DNA of 64,000 bases, taken from contig OZ251573.1 of assembly GCA_965243545.1 (NCBI GenBank), positions 1,364,001 through 1,428,000 of the forward strand. The letters are read 5' to 3'. Source of the DNA: CATQHW01 sp965243545. Lineage in GTDB: Bacteria; Spirochaetota; Spirochaetia; SZUA-6; Bin103. Under the pieces are notes generated by a model. That model did not search any database. It was not told where the DNA came from and worked only from the letters and a program-made list of their open reading frames with translations. Both the position numbers and the translations under genes were made by a program. The stretch's first letter is position 1. Every line of letters begins with the position of its first letter. Positions 43,311 through 51,959 of the stretch are shown piece after piece.

Positions 43311-44444
43311 TCAGGTATCCCCGAAGCCCTTGGTCTGGTAGTACTCGCCGAGGCTGAGTCCCGATTCATCCAGAGCGCGGCGCACCCCGTCGGGATTGGT
43401 CCGTTGGCTCACGGTAGTTCCTTCCCCGTCGCTGCGATGAACGACGCGCACGACCTTCGGATCGTCCAACAGATCGAGGAGCAACGGCGAGTGGGTCGTC
43501 ACCATGAGCTGCACTTGCCCTTGCGAGCTGCGCAGATACTCGACCAAGGCGGCCAGCGCGCCCGGATGGATGTAATTCTCCGGCTCTTCAATGCCCAGAA
43601 GGTTCGTTCCCTGCTCACCGTGCAGCGCCGTCATCAACGCCAACACGCGCAGCGTACCGCTGGAAATACCCATTTGATGCACGGCAAATTGCAGTCCTTC
43701 TTCGCGCTGAAAGAAGTAAAAACGGTCTTCGGATTCGCGCGTCTCGATCTCCTTTGGGAGGCCGATGATGTCCTTCGTCGCCGACCGGATCCGCTCAAGG
43801 AGTTCGGGATCGGTCTCGGCGATCGCGTAAAGCGTTTCACCCAGATTACGCCCGTAGTGGTCGAACCGGCTCGACTCCAATCCCGCCCAGTCGCGGCGAA
43901 GCAGAAACGGATTCGGATCGAAGAATCCCCATCGGCGTACGAAGTCCGCTATGCTGCGCGCAGGAAAATTCGCATCCGCCGAGGCTGACGCGAGTGCGCA
44001 CGCAGTTGAAGGCTGCTGCATATCCACGCGTTCATTGGTGTTGCTCGACCACCACCAACCGGCGCCGCCATCGGCCTCCAGCAGTACCGACGGCGGGGAC
44101 TGTGGCGGGTGCCGCACAACGCGCTCCTTGACATGGAACTGAAACCCCTGCCTGGTGACCTGAACCGACCACTCGACCTTATCGTCATCGTCCTGCAGGG
44201 TTACCGCCAAGTCAATCTGATGCGCTTCCTCACCCTTCCAGTGAAGGTTGAGAATGCCGCCTCTCGAAGCCATCGGCGCATCGAAGTCGCGCGCATGCAG
44301 TCCATCATGCAAAAAGCGCAACGCGTCGAGTATCGTGCTCTTGCCTGAAGCGTTGGCGCCGATGAAGACGTTGAAGTCCTTCATGTCGATCGTCACGTCG
44401 CGCAGAATGCGATAGTTCTTCGCTTTGAGGCTCAAGAGCTTCAC
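43311..44444 (-). CDS. AAA family ATPase (OLD/RecF-like) in DISARM operon
   Basis: 377 residues from GTG at 44444 overlapping the drmA stop by 4 nt; the open frame extends upstream to 45770 as a shadow. ABC/SMC-type ATPase: Walker A FIGANASGKSTILDALRF, signature-like SSGTLRVLALMTAL, Walker B LLGIEEPENYIHPGAL and H-loop VTTHSPLLLDLLDD. The middle insert lacks a coiled coil. It forms a two-gene module with the DUF4276 gene downstream. Base composition is less GC-rich than the drm genes on either side, suggesting the module was inserted into the DISARM operon. Confidence 0.82.
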   Translation of the reverse strand: MKLLSLKAKNYRILRDVTIDMKDFNVFIGANASGKSTILDALRFLHDGLHARDFDAPMASRGGILNLHWKGEEAHQIDLAVTLQDDDDKVEWSVQVTRQGFQFHVKERVVRHPPQSPPSVLLEADGGAGWWWSSNTNERVDMQQPSTACALASASADANFPARSIADFVRRWGFFDPNPFLLRRDWAGLESSRFDHYGRNLGETLYAIAETDPELLERIRSATKDIIGLPKEIETRESEDRFYFFQREEGLQFAVHQMGISSGTLRVLALMTALHGEQGTNLLGIEEPENYIHPGALAALVEYLRSSQGQVQLMVTTHSPLLLDLLDDPKVVRVVHRSDGEGTTVSQRTNPDGVRRALDESGLSLGEYYQTKGFGDT

Positions 44445-46336
44445 CGATCCGGTCTCCGTTTTCCCGCGCCGCCGGCGGGGCGGCGGGTGGTGAGGTCTTG
44501 GAGGAACAGGTCGACCTGCGGTTCGACGTCGCGCAGCGAGCGGTTGACGCGAAACTTCCTGAACGGGTCGTTCGGCAGGTGGTCGTCCAGCATCTCGCTC
44601 AGGAGCGGCTTGCGGGGCGGCGCCTCGTACTTCTGATACTGCATCGGGACTCCATTGCCGCGGAAGTCGCTGAGGATGGCGATCCAGGCGTCGAGCAGGT
44701 CGCCGACGCGGTCCCGGATGCTGCGTTGCCGCTCGCTGCGCTCGGCGTCGTCCTGCCGCGGCTGTTCGTCGATCCGCGCGCGAAATACCTCCAGCAGCCG
44801 CCGTTCGAGCGCCGCCCGTTCGCCCTCGATCCCCTCCACTCCGGCCGGCGGCGTCAGCGCGGGAAGGGCGTGGCGGGCGAGCGCCACCAGCGCGCCGGCA
44901 AAGCCCCGGTCCAGAGCGCGGGCGGCGAACGGCGTCACGCTGGCGACCTCGACCGAGCGGTAGAAGGTCTCGTGGTAGTGCCGAAAACGCTCGTAGTGCG
45001 ACCGGTCGCGCGGCCGGTGGACGTTGTAAAGCATCACCACCAGTCCGGGGCGGGCATCGTCGCGGCCGACCCGGCTGGTCGCCTGGATGTACTCGGAGTT
45101 GGTCTTGGGCTGCCCGTAGACCAGCATCAACCCGAGCCGCTGGATGTCGAGTCCGACCGAGATCATGTTGGTCGCCAGCGCGCAGTCGACGCGCTGCTTG
45201 CGGTCGCGGTAGGCCGTTTGCAGCCGCTGCCGCGCCGCGGCCACGCGGTCGGTGCTCACCCGCGACGTGAGCTCGACGACGGCGGCAAAGCTGGTCCGGT
45301 CGCGGAACAATCCCTGCGCCTCGTCGAGCCGCTTGCGCTCGCCGTAGCGCTTGAGCGTGTGCTGCACCTCCTCCTCCAGGATGCGGCGGGCGCCGCCGAG
45401 CTCGCGCAGGCTGCTGAAGTAACCGAGCACGGTCATGTAGGGATCGGCCGGATTGTCCGGGTTGCGGGCGCCGCCGGCGTCGCGCCAGGCGCGCTCGGCC
45501 GCGCCCATCAGCGCCAGCAGCACGCGGCGCATCATCGCCTTCGGGTTGCGGCCCTGGGCGGCGATGCCGGCGTACTGGCGGGCGTTGCGCTGCGCGGCAG
45601 GCATGGCGCGGGCAAAGAAGGAGTCGGCGCGCTTCGGCCCCGGCGGCGGAAAGATCGGCGTGAACTGCCGCCCGAAGAGCGCTTGCACCTGCTCGTCGGC
45701 GCGGCGCACCGTGGCGGTCGAGGCGACGATCTTCGGCTTCACCGCCCGGCCGTCGACCGCGCGCACGCACAGCGCCTCGATCGCCGCCTCGTAGAGGCCG
45801 GCCATGGTGCCGAGCGGCCCGGAGATCAGATGGAGCTCGTCCTGGATGATCAGGTCCGGCGGCGGCAACGGGCCAGCCAGCGGGCGCCCGCGGCGCGGTT
45901 CGGCGGCGCCGTAGAACCCGGCGTGGTCATGGCGGTCGGCGCCGCCGAGGAGCGCGCCCGATTCTCCCACCCACGGCAGCGACGCGAACTTGTCCGCGGT
46001 GGCGATCAGAAAGGCCGGCAGGCGGCGGTACAGCGGTTCGTCCACGGCGACGATCGGCAGCGGCGCGTCACCGGAGAAGTCGCACTCATAGTCGCCGCAG
46101 ACAATGCGCAATTCGGTGGGCTGGTCGGCGTTCGGCAGCAGGGTGAAGGAGTCGGGCGTGAACGCCGTCCCGCACCACGGGCAGTGCTCCAGCGGGATGG
46201 GAGCGGGCTTTCCGTTCGGGTTGCTCCGGTACTGGCTCACCTTGCTGCGGGCCGAGTCGGAGCGCCCGTCCCCCGTTTGCCGAGGCGGTTCGGCGTGCCG
46301 GCCTTGCCCACCCACAGGCCGATTTCGAACGGCCAC
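44441..46336 (-). CDS. drmA: DrmA helicase, C-terminal part after a frameshift
   Basis: This frame holds the C-terminal 600 residues of DrmA. True homology starts at GDGRSDSARSKVSQYRSN, next to the frameshift at 46270-46274; the residues before it (from 46336) are out-of-frame. It continues with a zinc knuckle CPWCGTAF...C, the DEAH-box-like LIIQDELHLISGPLG (helicase motif II), SVGLDIQRLGLMLVYGQPKT and QATSRVGRDDARPGLVVML (motif VI region). With the N-terminal frame (46237-47898) it makes one protein of about 1150 residues, the expected size of DrmA. If the shift is real, the helicase is inactive. Confidence 0.85.
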   Translation of the reverse strand: MAVRNRPVGGQGRHAEPPRQTGDGRSDSARSKVSQYRSNPNGKPAPIPLEHCPWCGTAFTPDSFTLLPNADQPTELRIVCGDYECDFSGDAPLPIVAVDEPLYRRLPAFLIATADKFASLPWVGESGALLGGADRHDHAGFYGAAEPRRGRPLAGPLPPPDLIIQDELHLISGPLGTMAGLYEAAIEALCVRAVDGRAVKPKIVASTATVRRADEQVQALFGRQFTPIFPPPGPKRADSFFARAMPAAQRNARQYAGIAAQGRNPKAMMRRVLLALMGAAERAWRDAGGARNPDNPADPYMTVLGYFSSLRELGGARRILEEEVQHTLKRYGERKRLDEAQGLFRDRTSFAAVVELTSRVSTDRVAAARQRLQTAYRDRKQRVDCALATNMISVGLDIQRLGLMLVYGQPKTNSEYIQATSRVGRDDARPGLVVMLYNVHRPRDRSHYERFRHYHETFYRSVEVASVTPFAARALDRGFAGALVALARHALPALTPPAGVEGIEGERAALERRLLEVFRARIDEQPRQDDAERSERQRSIRDRVGDLLDAWIAILSDFRGNGVPMQYQKYEAPPRKPLLSEMLDDHLPNDPFRKFRVNRSLRDVEPQVDLFLQDLTTRRPAGGAGKRRPDR

Positions 46337-47898
46337 ACGCCGTAGCGGCCGGGATCGGCGCGCCGCTCAAGCTCCAGCGCGCACACCAGGCCGGCCGCGC
46401 GCCCGAGCTGGTCGAGCGTGAGCAGCCGCAGGGTGTACCGCATGATGACGCTGACCCCGGCCCCGGCGCGGCCGCCGTCCTGCGGATGGCGCAGCCGCCG
46501 CAGCACCATGGCGAACGCGGCGAGCCCCAGATACGCCTCGGTCTTGCCGCCGCCGGTCGGGAAGAACAGCAGGTCGACGAACTCCCGCTCCGGGTTGGCC
46601 GGGTCGGCCAGACCGGCGACGTTGAGCAGCAGGAAGGCGAGTTGAAAGGAGCGCCAGCGGGGCAGCTCGGCGGCCTGTTCGCGGGTCAGCCGCCGCCCGA
46701 GCGCCGCGGCCACGGCGCGGTTGGCCACCCGGAAGGCGTCAAGCGCGTCCGCGTCGGCGGCCAGCGCGCCGATACCCCGCTCGATGCGGCCGGCGGCCGC
46801 GCGGGCGTGGAACAGCAGCTCCTCGGCCGTGTCACGCCGTTGGCCGTCCAGGCCGGTCAGCGCCGCTTCCTGCTCGTCGATCCAGGCCCGGTAGCCGGTG
46901 ACCAGCGGCGTCAGCGCCCGTTCGACGGCGCGGCCGTCGGCCAGGCCGCCGAGGGCGGCCATGCCGGTCTCCACGCCCGGCGCCGGCGCCGTTTCGATCT
47001 TTTCCACCTCGGCGGCCGGGATCCAGGCGGTGCGGAGCAGGCGGCAGGCGCCGTCGACCAGTTCCCAGTTCGCGGCGACGCCGTGGCCGGCGGCGTATTC
47101 GGGCGTGCCGGCGTAATGGAGGTCGGCCACGTGCTGATCGCGGTCGTCGCCGGAGCCGCCGCGCGGGTCGGGCCGGGGGACGAACGGAAGCGCGCCGCGG
47201 ACCTCCAACTCGGCCTGAAACGCGAACGCCTCGTCGGCGCGGTCGTCGCCGTCGGGCCGTTCGTTCACCAGAAAGAGCGAGACCGAGCGCGTTCCCGGCG
47301 GTATCCGGCCGCCGAAGCCGGCCCCGTTCACGGGCCGGGCGGCCGCGTGCAGGATCAGTCCGCCCGAGTCAGGCACGGAGTACGGCTTGCGCCCGCCTGC
47401 CGGCAGCGTCACCCGGACGGCGGCTTGGCGGGGCGTGCGTTGCCACCACTGCGCGGCGCCGCTCCGCTCCGCCGCCGGCGCGTCGCCGCCGCGGTCTGCC
47501 TCGTCGCTCCCGCCGTTCCCGGCGTCGTCCTTGACGTGCCGGTAGTCGCCCCAGCGAATGGTCACGTCGAGCTCACCCGCGTCCTCGGCAACCAGGAAGC
47601 TCAAGCCGATCGACGACGGAAAGAACCCCTTGCGGGCGGCTTGGCGGTCCTCGGCGGAGTCGTCGCCGAGCCCGGCCTCGTCCGCGACCTCCGCCTCGAA
47701 GTCGTCGTCTGAGTCGTCGTCGGCGCGCTGTTCGGCCTTCGATCCGCGCGGCGCCAGAAACCCCGTCAGATACCAGCTCGACGGCCGCACCCGCCCCGGC
47801 AGCCGTTCGTCCGCCAAGGCGTGGCCGGCGTCCGGGCCGATCAGATCGAGCGCCAGCGCTTCCCGCAGCCGGGAACGCACGTCAACCGGTTCGGTCAT
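46237..47898 (-). CDS. drmA: DrmA helicase, N-terminal part before the frameshift
   Basis: 553 residues from ATG at 47898. It begins MTEPVDVRSRLREALALDLI, has a long N-terminal DrmA-specific region with an acidic loop (DDDSDDDFEAEVADEAGL) and reaches helicase motif I LLFFPTGGGKTEAYLGLAAF near residue 440. Homology runs to WPFEIGLWVGKAGTPNRLGK, then the frame leaves the family and stops at 46237. The correct continuation is in the frame ending at 44441. The break sits at five consecutive C (plus strand 46270-46274); six would restore the frame. DrmA is the SNF2/superfamily 2 type translocase core of DISARM. Confidence 0.85.
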   Translation of the reverse strand: MTEPVDVRSRLREALALDLIGPDAGHALADERLPGRVRPSSWYLTGFLAPRGSKAEQRADDDSDDDFEAEVADEAGLGDDSAEDRQAARKGFFPSSIGLSFLVAEDAGELDVTIRWGDYRHVKDDAGNGGSDEADRGGDAPAAERSGAAQWWQRTPRQAAVRVTLPAGGRKPYSVPDSGGLILHAAARPVNGAGFGGRIPPGTRSVSLFLVNERPDGDDRADEAFAFQAELEVRGALPFVPRPDPRGGSGDDRDQHVADLHYAGTPEYAAGHGVAANWELVDGACRLLRTAWIPAAEVEKIETAPAPGVETGMAALGGLADGRAVERALTPLVTGYRAWIDEQEAALTGLDGQRRDTAEELLFHARAAAGRIERGIGALAADADALDAFRVANRAVAAALGRRLTREQAAELPRWRSFQLAFLLLNVAGLADPANPEREFVDLLFFPTGGGKTEAYLGLAAFAMVLRRLRHPQDGGRAGAGVSVIMRYTLRLLTLDQLGRAAGLVCALELERRADPGRYGVWPFEIGLWVGKAGTPNRLGKRGTGAPTRPAAR

Positions 47899-47908
47899 CG
47901 CCGCCAGT

Positions 47909-48036
47909 TTACCGCACCGAAGCGCTGACCGCCCGCCTCATCTTGTCGAACGACGGCGAGCGCCGGCGGGCCAGTGCAGCACGGGAACCGCCTTCACCCC
48001 ACCGTCGCCCTCAACGATGGTTGCGATCCGGATCAA
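47909..48036 (-). pseudogene. DUF4276 gene remnant with internal deletion
   Basis: Reading from TTG at 48036 (overlapping the ATPase stop, TTGA) gives MIRIATIVEGDGGVKAVPVL, a clear DUF4276 N-terminus, then leaves frame and stops. In a different frame, directly after, RRRSPSFDKMRRAVSASVR precedes a stop at 47909-47911, and this matches the DUF4276 C-terminus (compare GRSPSFKRFVEVVKN in the intact gene at 42728). About 150 codons of the middle are missing. It sits between the AAA gene and drmA, showing a second AAA-DUF4276 module once stood here. Confidence 0.75.
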
Positions 48037-49256
48037 CCGTCATGCTCGTCGCGAAAGAGATCTGTGTCCGAAAGCATCGCTTCTTCCCGGGCCGGCGTCA
48101 GTTGATCCATGCGCAGCAGCTCGCCGGCGGTGAAGGAACCGTCCCGGCAGGCGGTACGGCCCGTCTCGTCGAGCGGGGCGATTCGGGTCTCGCCGTGTTC
48201 CGTCTCCACGGCCAGGATCGACTCCTGCGCGATCGTGTCCCGGTCCAGAAGGTCCGCGCTGTGCGTCGTGACGATCACTTGCACGTGTTCGCTCGCTTCC
48301 CGCAAAACGTCCGCCAGCGCTCCGGCGGCGGCCGGGTGCAGCACCGCCCCCGGTTCTTCGATTCCAATGAGTCCGGGACGCCGGCTTGCACCATCAGCGC
48401 GTTGAAACAGCGCGACCAGCACGCCCAACACGTGCAACGTTCCATCCGACATACTGTTGGCAAGAAAACGTTGATGCGCTCCCCCAGGCGAATGTTCCCG
48501 GAACTCTACCGTCAATAGCGGCCCCACCGAAATCGGCTCCGCACCCACCACGCCCGGCGCGATTGCCGACAGATACTCGTCGATACGAGCAGCGTTTGCC
48601 GGCGCGTACGCCCGGAGACGATCAAGGACGCTCGCAATGTTCGCGCCGGATCGGTCCAGCTGATCGCCAGCGCCAGGCGCCTGAAGCTCGCGGATGCGGT
48701 CCGGGTCCAAGTTGTAGAACCCCATCGCACACAAGGCGTCGTACACTGGTCGAAACGGCTGATACGCCGACGCTGCTAGAAGGTACAGACGTTCCGCTCC
48801 TGCGTTCGGAGGAGCATTCGGAATAGACCAAGTGACACTACCGTCGCCGCCCGCCCGAAAGAAACCGCGCCGTTCCCGATCTTGCGATCTGACGACGCAT
48901 TCCTCCCGCCGCAGGACGTAGCGCCCCTTGCCTGTGCCGCCAATTTCAAATCCGTACCAACCTGCCGCGTCAGCCATTCGCATGTCGATGCGCACGCCGA
49001 ACCCGTCCGAACATTCACCGCCTCGACGTCGAACCTCGTCGATACCGCCACGCTCCCGCAGCGCGTGGTCAACGGAATACCGTAGCGCCTCCGCCGTAAA
49101 GCTCAACCCGTCAAGAAAGTTACTCTTGCCGACGCCGTTCGGACCGACCAAGATCGTTAGCGGCTTCAAGTCCACGGCGCAGGCCGCAATGCTCTTGTAG
49201 TTCCGCAGTCGCACCCGTGCGATAGTCCAGAGGTTCGTGTCGTCCAACGGATTCAT
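48033..49256 (-). CDS. AAA family ATPase (RecF/OLD-like), second module
   Basis: 407 residues from ATG at 49256, overlapping the upstream gene stop by 4 nt. Walker A ILVGPNGVGKSNFLDGLSF, Walker B LIGIEEPGAVLHPAAAGAL and VIVTTHSADLLDRD; the segment SDGTLHVLGVLVALF is the signature. Architecture equals the ATPase at 43311 but sequence similarity is limited outside motifs, so the two are not a recent duplication. Its DUF4276 partner downstream is a remnant (47909-48036), so the module is probably non-functional. Confidence 0.82.
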   Translation of the reverse strand: MNPLDDTNLWTIARVRLRNYKSIAACAVDLKPLTILVGPNGVGKSNFLDGLSFTAEALRYSVDHALRERGGIDEVRRRGGECSDGFGVRIDMRMADAAGWYGFEIGGTGKGRYVLRREECVVRSQDRERRGFFRAGGDGSVTWSIPNAPPNAGAERLYLLAASAYQPFRPVYDALCAMGFYNLDPDRIRELQAPGAGDQLDRSGANIASVLDRLRAYAPANAARIDEYLSAIAPGVVGAEPISVGPLLTVEFREHSPGGAHQRFLANSMSDGTLHVLGVLVALFQRADGASRRPGLIGIEEPGAVLHPAAAGALADVLREASEHVQVIVTTHSADLLDRDTIAQESILAVETEHGETRIAPLDETGRTACRDGSFTAGELLRMDQLTPAREEAMLSDTDLFRDEHDG

Positions 49257-49669
49257 GCTCTTGCTCTTGCCCTGGCCCGCGCGCGTTCGCGGAGCCGCTC
49301 TTCGATGCGCGTATACAGTCTCGGCTCCTGAACGAGCCGATCCATGAGCGTTACCACCAGCGCGTAGGACTCGCGTTCATCGCAAAGATTCGTTCCCCAT
49401 GCTGGATCATTCCGAGTAACCACGATGAACCAGGAAGAATCCCGTACCGCCTTGGAGGGCTGCGTGAAGCTCCAGGTTGCTGCTTGAACCGTGCCCCGTG
49501 ACCTATCGCGTGCCGAGATGCTACGCCCCGCATGGCGCTCCGGGATGGTTTTCGAGTCCTCCGTATCCGTCGCGGCATCAAACCGTTCGGCGACTTGGTC
49601 AAGCGACGCTCCCTGAACCAACCTGAAGCTGATGTTAGCCGCACGGTAGTCCAGGCGTGTAGTGCGCAC
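49253..49669 (-). CDS. Hypothetical protein at the head of the DISARM operon, possibly 5'-truncated
   Basis: 138 residues if started at GTG 49669; the frame stays open to 49924 but the upstream part enters the transposon. Residues such as LDYRAANISFRLVQGASLDQVAERFDAA and SWFIVVTRNDPAWG suggest a small globular protein; the C-terminus ends in repeated Arg-Ala (RARARARARA). No family recognised. No ribosome site precedes the GTG, and the transposon lies less than 150 nt upstream, so the original start or promoter may have been removed. Its stop overlaps the AAA start, linking it to the operon. Confidence 0.5.
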   Translation of the reverse strand: MRTTRLDYRAANISFRLVQGASLDQVAERFDAATDTEDSKTIPERHAGRSISARDRSRGTVQAATWSFTQPSKAVRDSSWFIVVTRNDPAWGTNLCDERESYALVVTLMDRLVQEPRLYTRIEERLRERARARARARA

Positions 49670-49728
49670 AACAGGTCGATACGCCAGCGCTACCGTAAGC
49701 TCTCGTGCGCGGCGGTGTTGGATCCCGC

Positions 49729-49790
49729 ATTGATTCGTAGAAGAGGGGCGGGATTTGCTCAGATTGATTCGTAGACGAATCGTGTGGGAC
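49729..49790. repeat. 13-bp direct repeats and hairpin at left transposon boundary
   Basis: ATTGATTCGTAGA occurs at 49729-49741 and 49763-49775. The second copy forms part of GATTCGTAGACGAATC (49767-49782), a perfect hairpin, and is followed by TGTGGGAC (49783-49790). The repeats are not found at the right end, so the exact border of the element is unresolved; they may be protein-binding sites or target-side sequence. Confidence 0.45.
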
Positions 49791-49941
49791 GGGGGGCGAA
49801 TGCGGGACAGGGGCCGGTAGCCGGAGAGGCAGTGGAGTGCGGGCCGGGGGCTGCGCCGGTGCTTGAAGCCGGGTATCCTGGGAGGATCAACCCGTAAGGA
49901 GAAAAGGCCCGCGCGGGACGCCACCCGCCGGGCCGTGACCG

Positions 49942-50565
49942 GTGCAGCTTCGCTACCAAACGGGGCTCACCGGCGAGCAGTACGTTAGCACCAGGGCATG
50001 GCGCGACGCAAGGCTCGACCGGTGCCCGAATCATGAGTCCGGCAGTTGCTCGTTCGCCCGGCACGGGACCTACCGGCGCAAGTGGCCGCGCGGGGCGCTG
50101 ATCGCGCGCTGGTACTGCCCGGAGAGCCAGACCACCTTCAGCCTGCTGCCCGACTGCCTGGCGGCGCAGCTGCCCGGAACGCTGGAGGAACTGGAAGAGG
50201 CGGTCACCCACGCCGAGCAGTCGCCGAGTCTGATGAAGGCGGTCGCCAAGGCGCGCACCGACTACGTGGGGCTGCCCGGCGCGATGCGCTGGCTGGACCG
50301 CCGCGTGAAGCTGGTGCGGGCGGCGCTGCGGGCGGTGATCCTCTCGCTGCCTGACGAGCTGGCCGGCTGCCGCCCCGAACTGAGCGCCTGCCGCAAACGG
50401 CTGGGGACCAAGGCGGTGTTGGTGAGGCTGCGGACGCTGGCCGCCTCGTCGTTGCCGTCGCTGCCGGCGCCGCTCGGATTGCGCCCCCGCCTCGACGGGG
50501 CTGGGAATCCCACTTTTGGCCGGCAACAGCAGATGGGGGATTCCGGCCGTCGGCGGCCTCCGTAG
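49942..50565 (+). CDS. Transposon-encoded zinc-finger protein (DUF6431-like)
   Basis: 207 residues, GTG start. Near the N-terminus are CPNHESGSC and HGTYRRKWP followed by IARWYCPESQTTFSLLPDCL, a compact Cys/His zinc-binding module seen in small proteins encoded next to DDE transposases. The remainder is helical and arginine-rich, consistent with DNA binding. A hairpin-forming sequence (GGCCCG...CGGGCC) lies just upstream. Its stop overlaps the first possible GTG of the transposase. Function in transposition is inferred from position only. Confidence 0.6.
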   Translation: MQLRYQTGLTGEQYVSTRAWRDARLDRCPNHESGSCSFARHGTYRRKWPRGALIARWYCPESQTTFSLLPDCLAAQLPGTLEELEEAVTHAEQSPSLMKAVAKARTDYVGLPGAMRWLDRRVKLVRAALRAVILSLPDELAGCRPELSACRKRLGTKAVLVRLRTLAASSLPSLPAPLGLRPRLDGAGNPTFGRQQQMGDSGRRRPP

Positions 50566-50615
50566 TGTGTCGTCATCACCGGGTCGACGGACCCGAACAG
50601 CAAGGATCGACCGAC

Positions 50616-51959
50616 ATGAATGACGACGAAGAAGCTCAGCGCCGCGAGGTGGCGCTGTTCCGCTACCGCTTGATCGCCGACCTGGCCCACCAGCCGCCCG
50701 GCGCGGTCGGGATCGGCGAGCAGTTGCGCGCGAAGGCCGCGCAGACCTACGACATTCCCGGCACGCTGCGCACCAGCGTGGCCGCCGAGACGCTGCGCGA
50801 CTGGCTGCACGCCTATCGCTGCGGCGGCTTCGATGCGCTGTACCCCAAGCCGCGGGCTGACCGAGGCCAGCCGCGGCGGCTGCCGCCGCAGGCGGCCGAG
50901 TTGCTGATAGCGCTCAAGACCGAGCACCCATCCTGGTCGGTGCGGCAGGTCATCAAGGAGGCGGCCAACGGCGGCCAACTCCCCGACGGCGTGCGCTTGG
51001 CGCGCTCCACCGTGCACCGGCTGCTGCGCGCCGAGGGGCTGATGAGCAGGCCGCAAGCCGCCGCCGACGGCGTCGACCGCCGCCGCTTCAGCTTCCGCTA
51101 CCCCGGCCAGTTGTGGATGAGCGACGTCATGCACGGCCCGGCAGTCGCCGACGGCGGGCGCCGCCGCAAGACCTACCTCATCGCCTTCCTTGACGACGCC
51201 ACCCGCCTGTGTCCGTTCGCCGCCTTCGCCCACGCCGAGAACACCGCCGCCTTCCTGCCGGTCTTCAAGCAGGCGCTCATCCGCCGCGGCGTGCCGCAAC
51301 GGCTGTACGTCGACAACGGCGCCAACTATCGCTCCCAGCAACTGGCGCTGGTCTGCGCCAAGCTGCGCATCGCGCTGATCCACGCCCGCCCCTATCAGCC
51401 GCAGGGCAAGGGCAAGATCGAACGCTTCTTCCGCACCGTGCGCGACCAGTTGCTCGCCTTCCTCACCCCCGACGACGGCGCCAGCCTCGACGCGCTCAAC
51501 GGCCGCCTGGGCGCCTACCTGGAAGGCGAATATCACCGCGCCCCCCACAGCGGCCTGCGCGGCAGCACCCCGCATGAGCAGTGGGCGTTGAACACCGAGG
51601 AGGTGCGCTGCGTCGATGCGTGCTGCGACCTGGACGACCTGTTCCTGTTCGAGGCCAGGCGCCGCGTCATGAACGACCGCATCATCAGCCTCCACGGCCG
51701 CGTCTACGAAGTCGATCCGCTGCTGGTCGGCCGCACCGTCACCGTGCGCTACGACCCGGACGCGCCGCCGAGCCGCCCCCTGCTGATCCGCCACGACGGC
51801 GCCGATGCCGGTCAGGCCACCCTGCTGGACGCCTACGCCAACGCCTCCGTCAAGCGCAACCGGCCCTCCCGCCATCTGGAATCTGAGGCCCCAGCGCCCC
51901 AGCCGCCCCCCTCGCCGCTGGCCCTGCGCCACCTGCACCGCCGCCAGGAGACCGACTGA
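50616..51959 (+). CDS. DDE transposase with integrase core
   Basis: 447 residues from ATG at 50616, preceded by AAGGA; an in-frame GTG at 50565 is less likely. An N-terminal helix-turn-helix region (TYDIPGTLRTSVAAETLRDW, then LARSTVHRLLRAEGL) precedes the rve catalytic core: LWMSDVMHGP (first D), RLYVDNGANYRSQ (second D), GKGKIERFFRTVRDQ (E). A Mu-type beta-barrel-like C-terminus follows (VYEVDPLLVGRTVTVRYDPD). The stop overlaps the ATPase start, as in TniA/TniB-type pairs. Confidence 0.88.
   Translation: MNDDEEAQRREVALFRYRLIADLAHQPPGAVGIGEQLRAKAAQTYDIPGTLRTSVAAETLRDWLHAYRCGGFDALYPKPRADRGQPRRLPPQAAELLIALKTEHPSWSVRQVIKEAANGGQLPDGVRLARSTVHRLLRAEGLMSRPQAAADGVDRRRFSFRYPGQLWMSDVMHGPAVADGGRRRKTYLIAFLDDATRLCPFAAFAHAENTAAFLPVFKQALIRRGVPQRLYVDNGANYRSQQLALVCAKLRIALIHARPYQPQGKGKIERFFRTVRDQLLAFLTPDDGASLDALNGRLGAYLEGEYHRAPHSGLRGSTPHEQWALNTEEVRCVDACCDLDDLFLFEARRRVMNDRIISLHGRVYEVDPLLVGRTVTVRYDPDAPPSRPLLIRHDGADAGQATLLDAYANASVKRNRPSRHLESEAPAPQPPPSPLALRHLHRRQETD

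Noticed and set aside
43311..45770. 819-residue ATPase
   Set aside because: Only the part from GTG 44444 carries ATPase motifs; the upstream part is a shadow of drmA.
44498..46345. 615-codon plus-strand frame opposite drmA
   Set aside because: Low-complexity shadow; drmA helicase motifs are on the minus strand.
49729..49775. Short direct repeats as a possible CRISPR
   Set aside because: Only two 13-bp copies with one spacer; more likely transposon-related binding sites.
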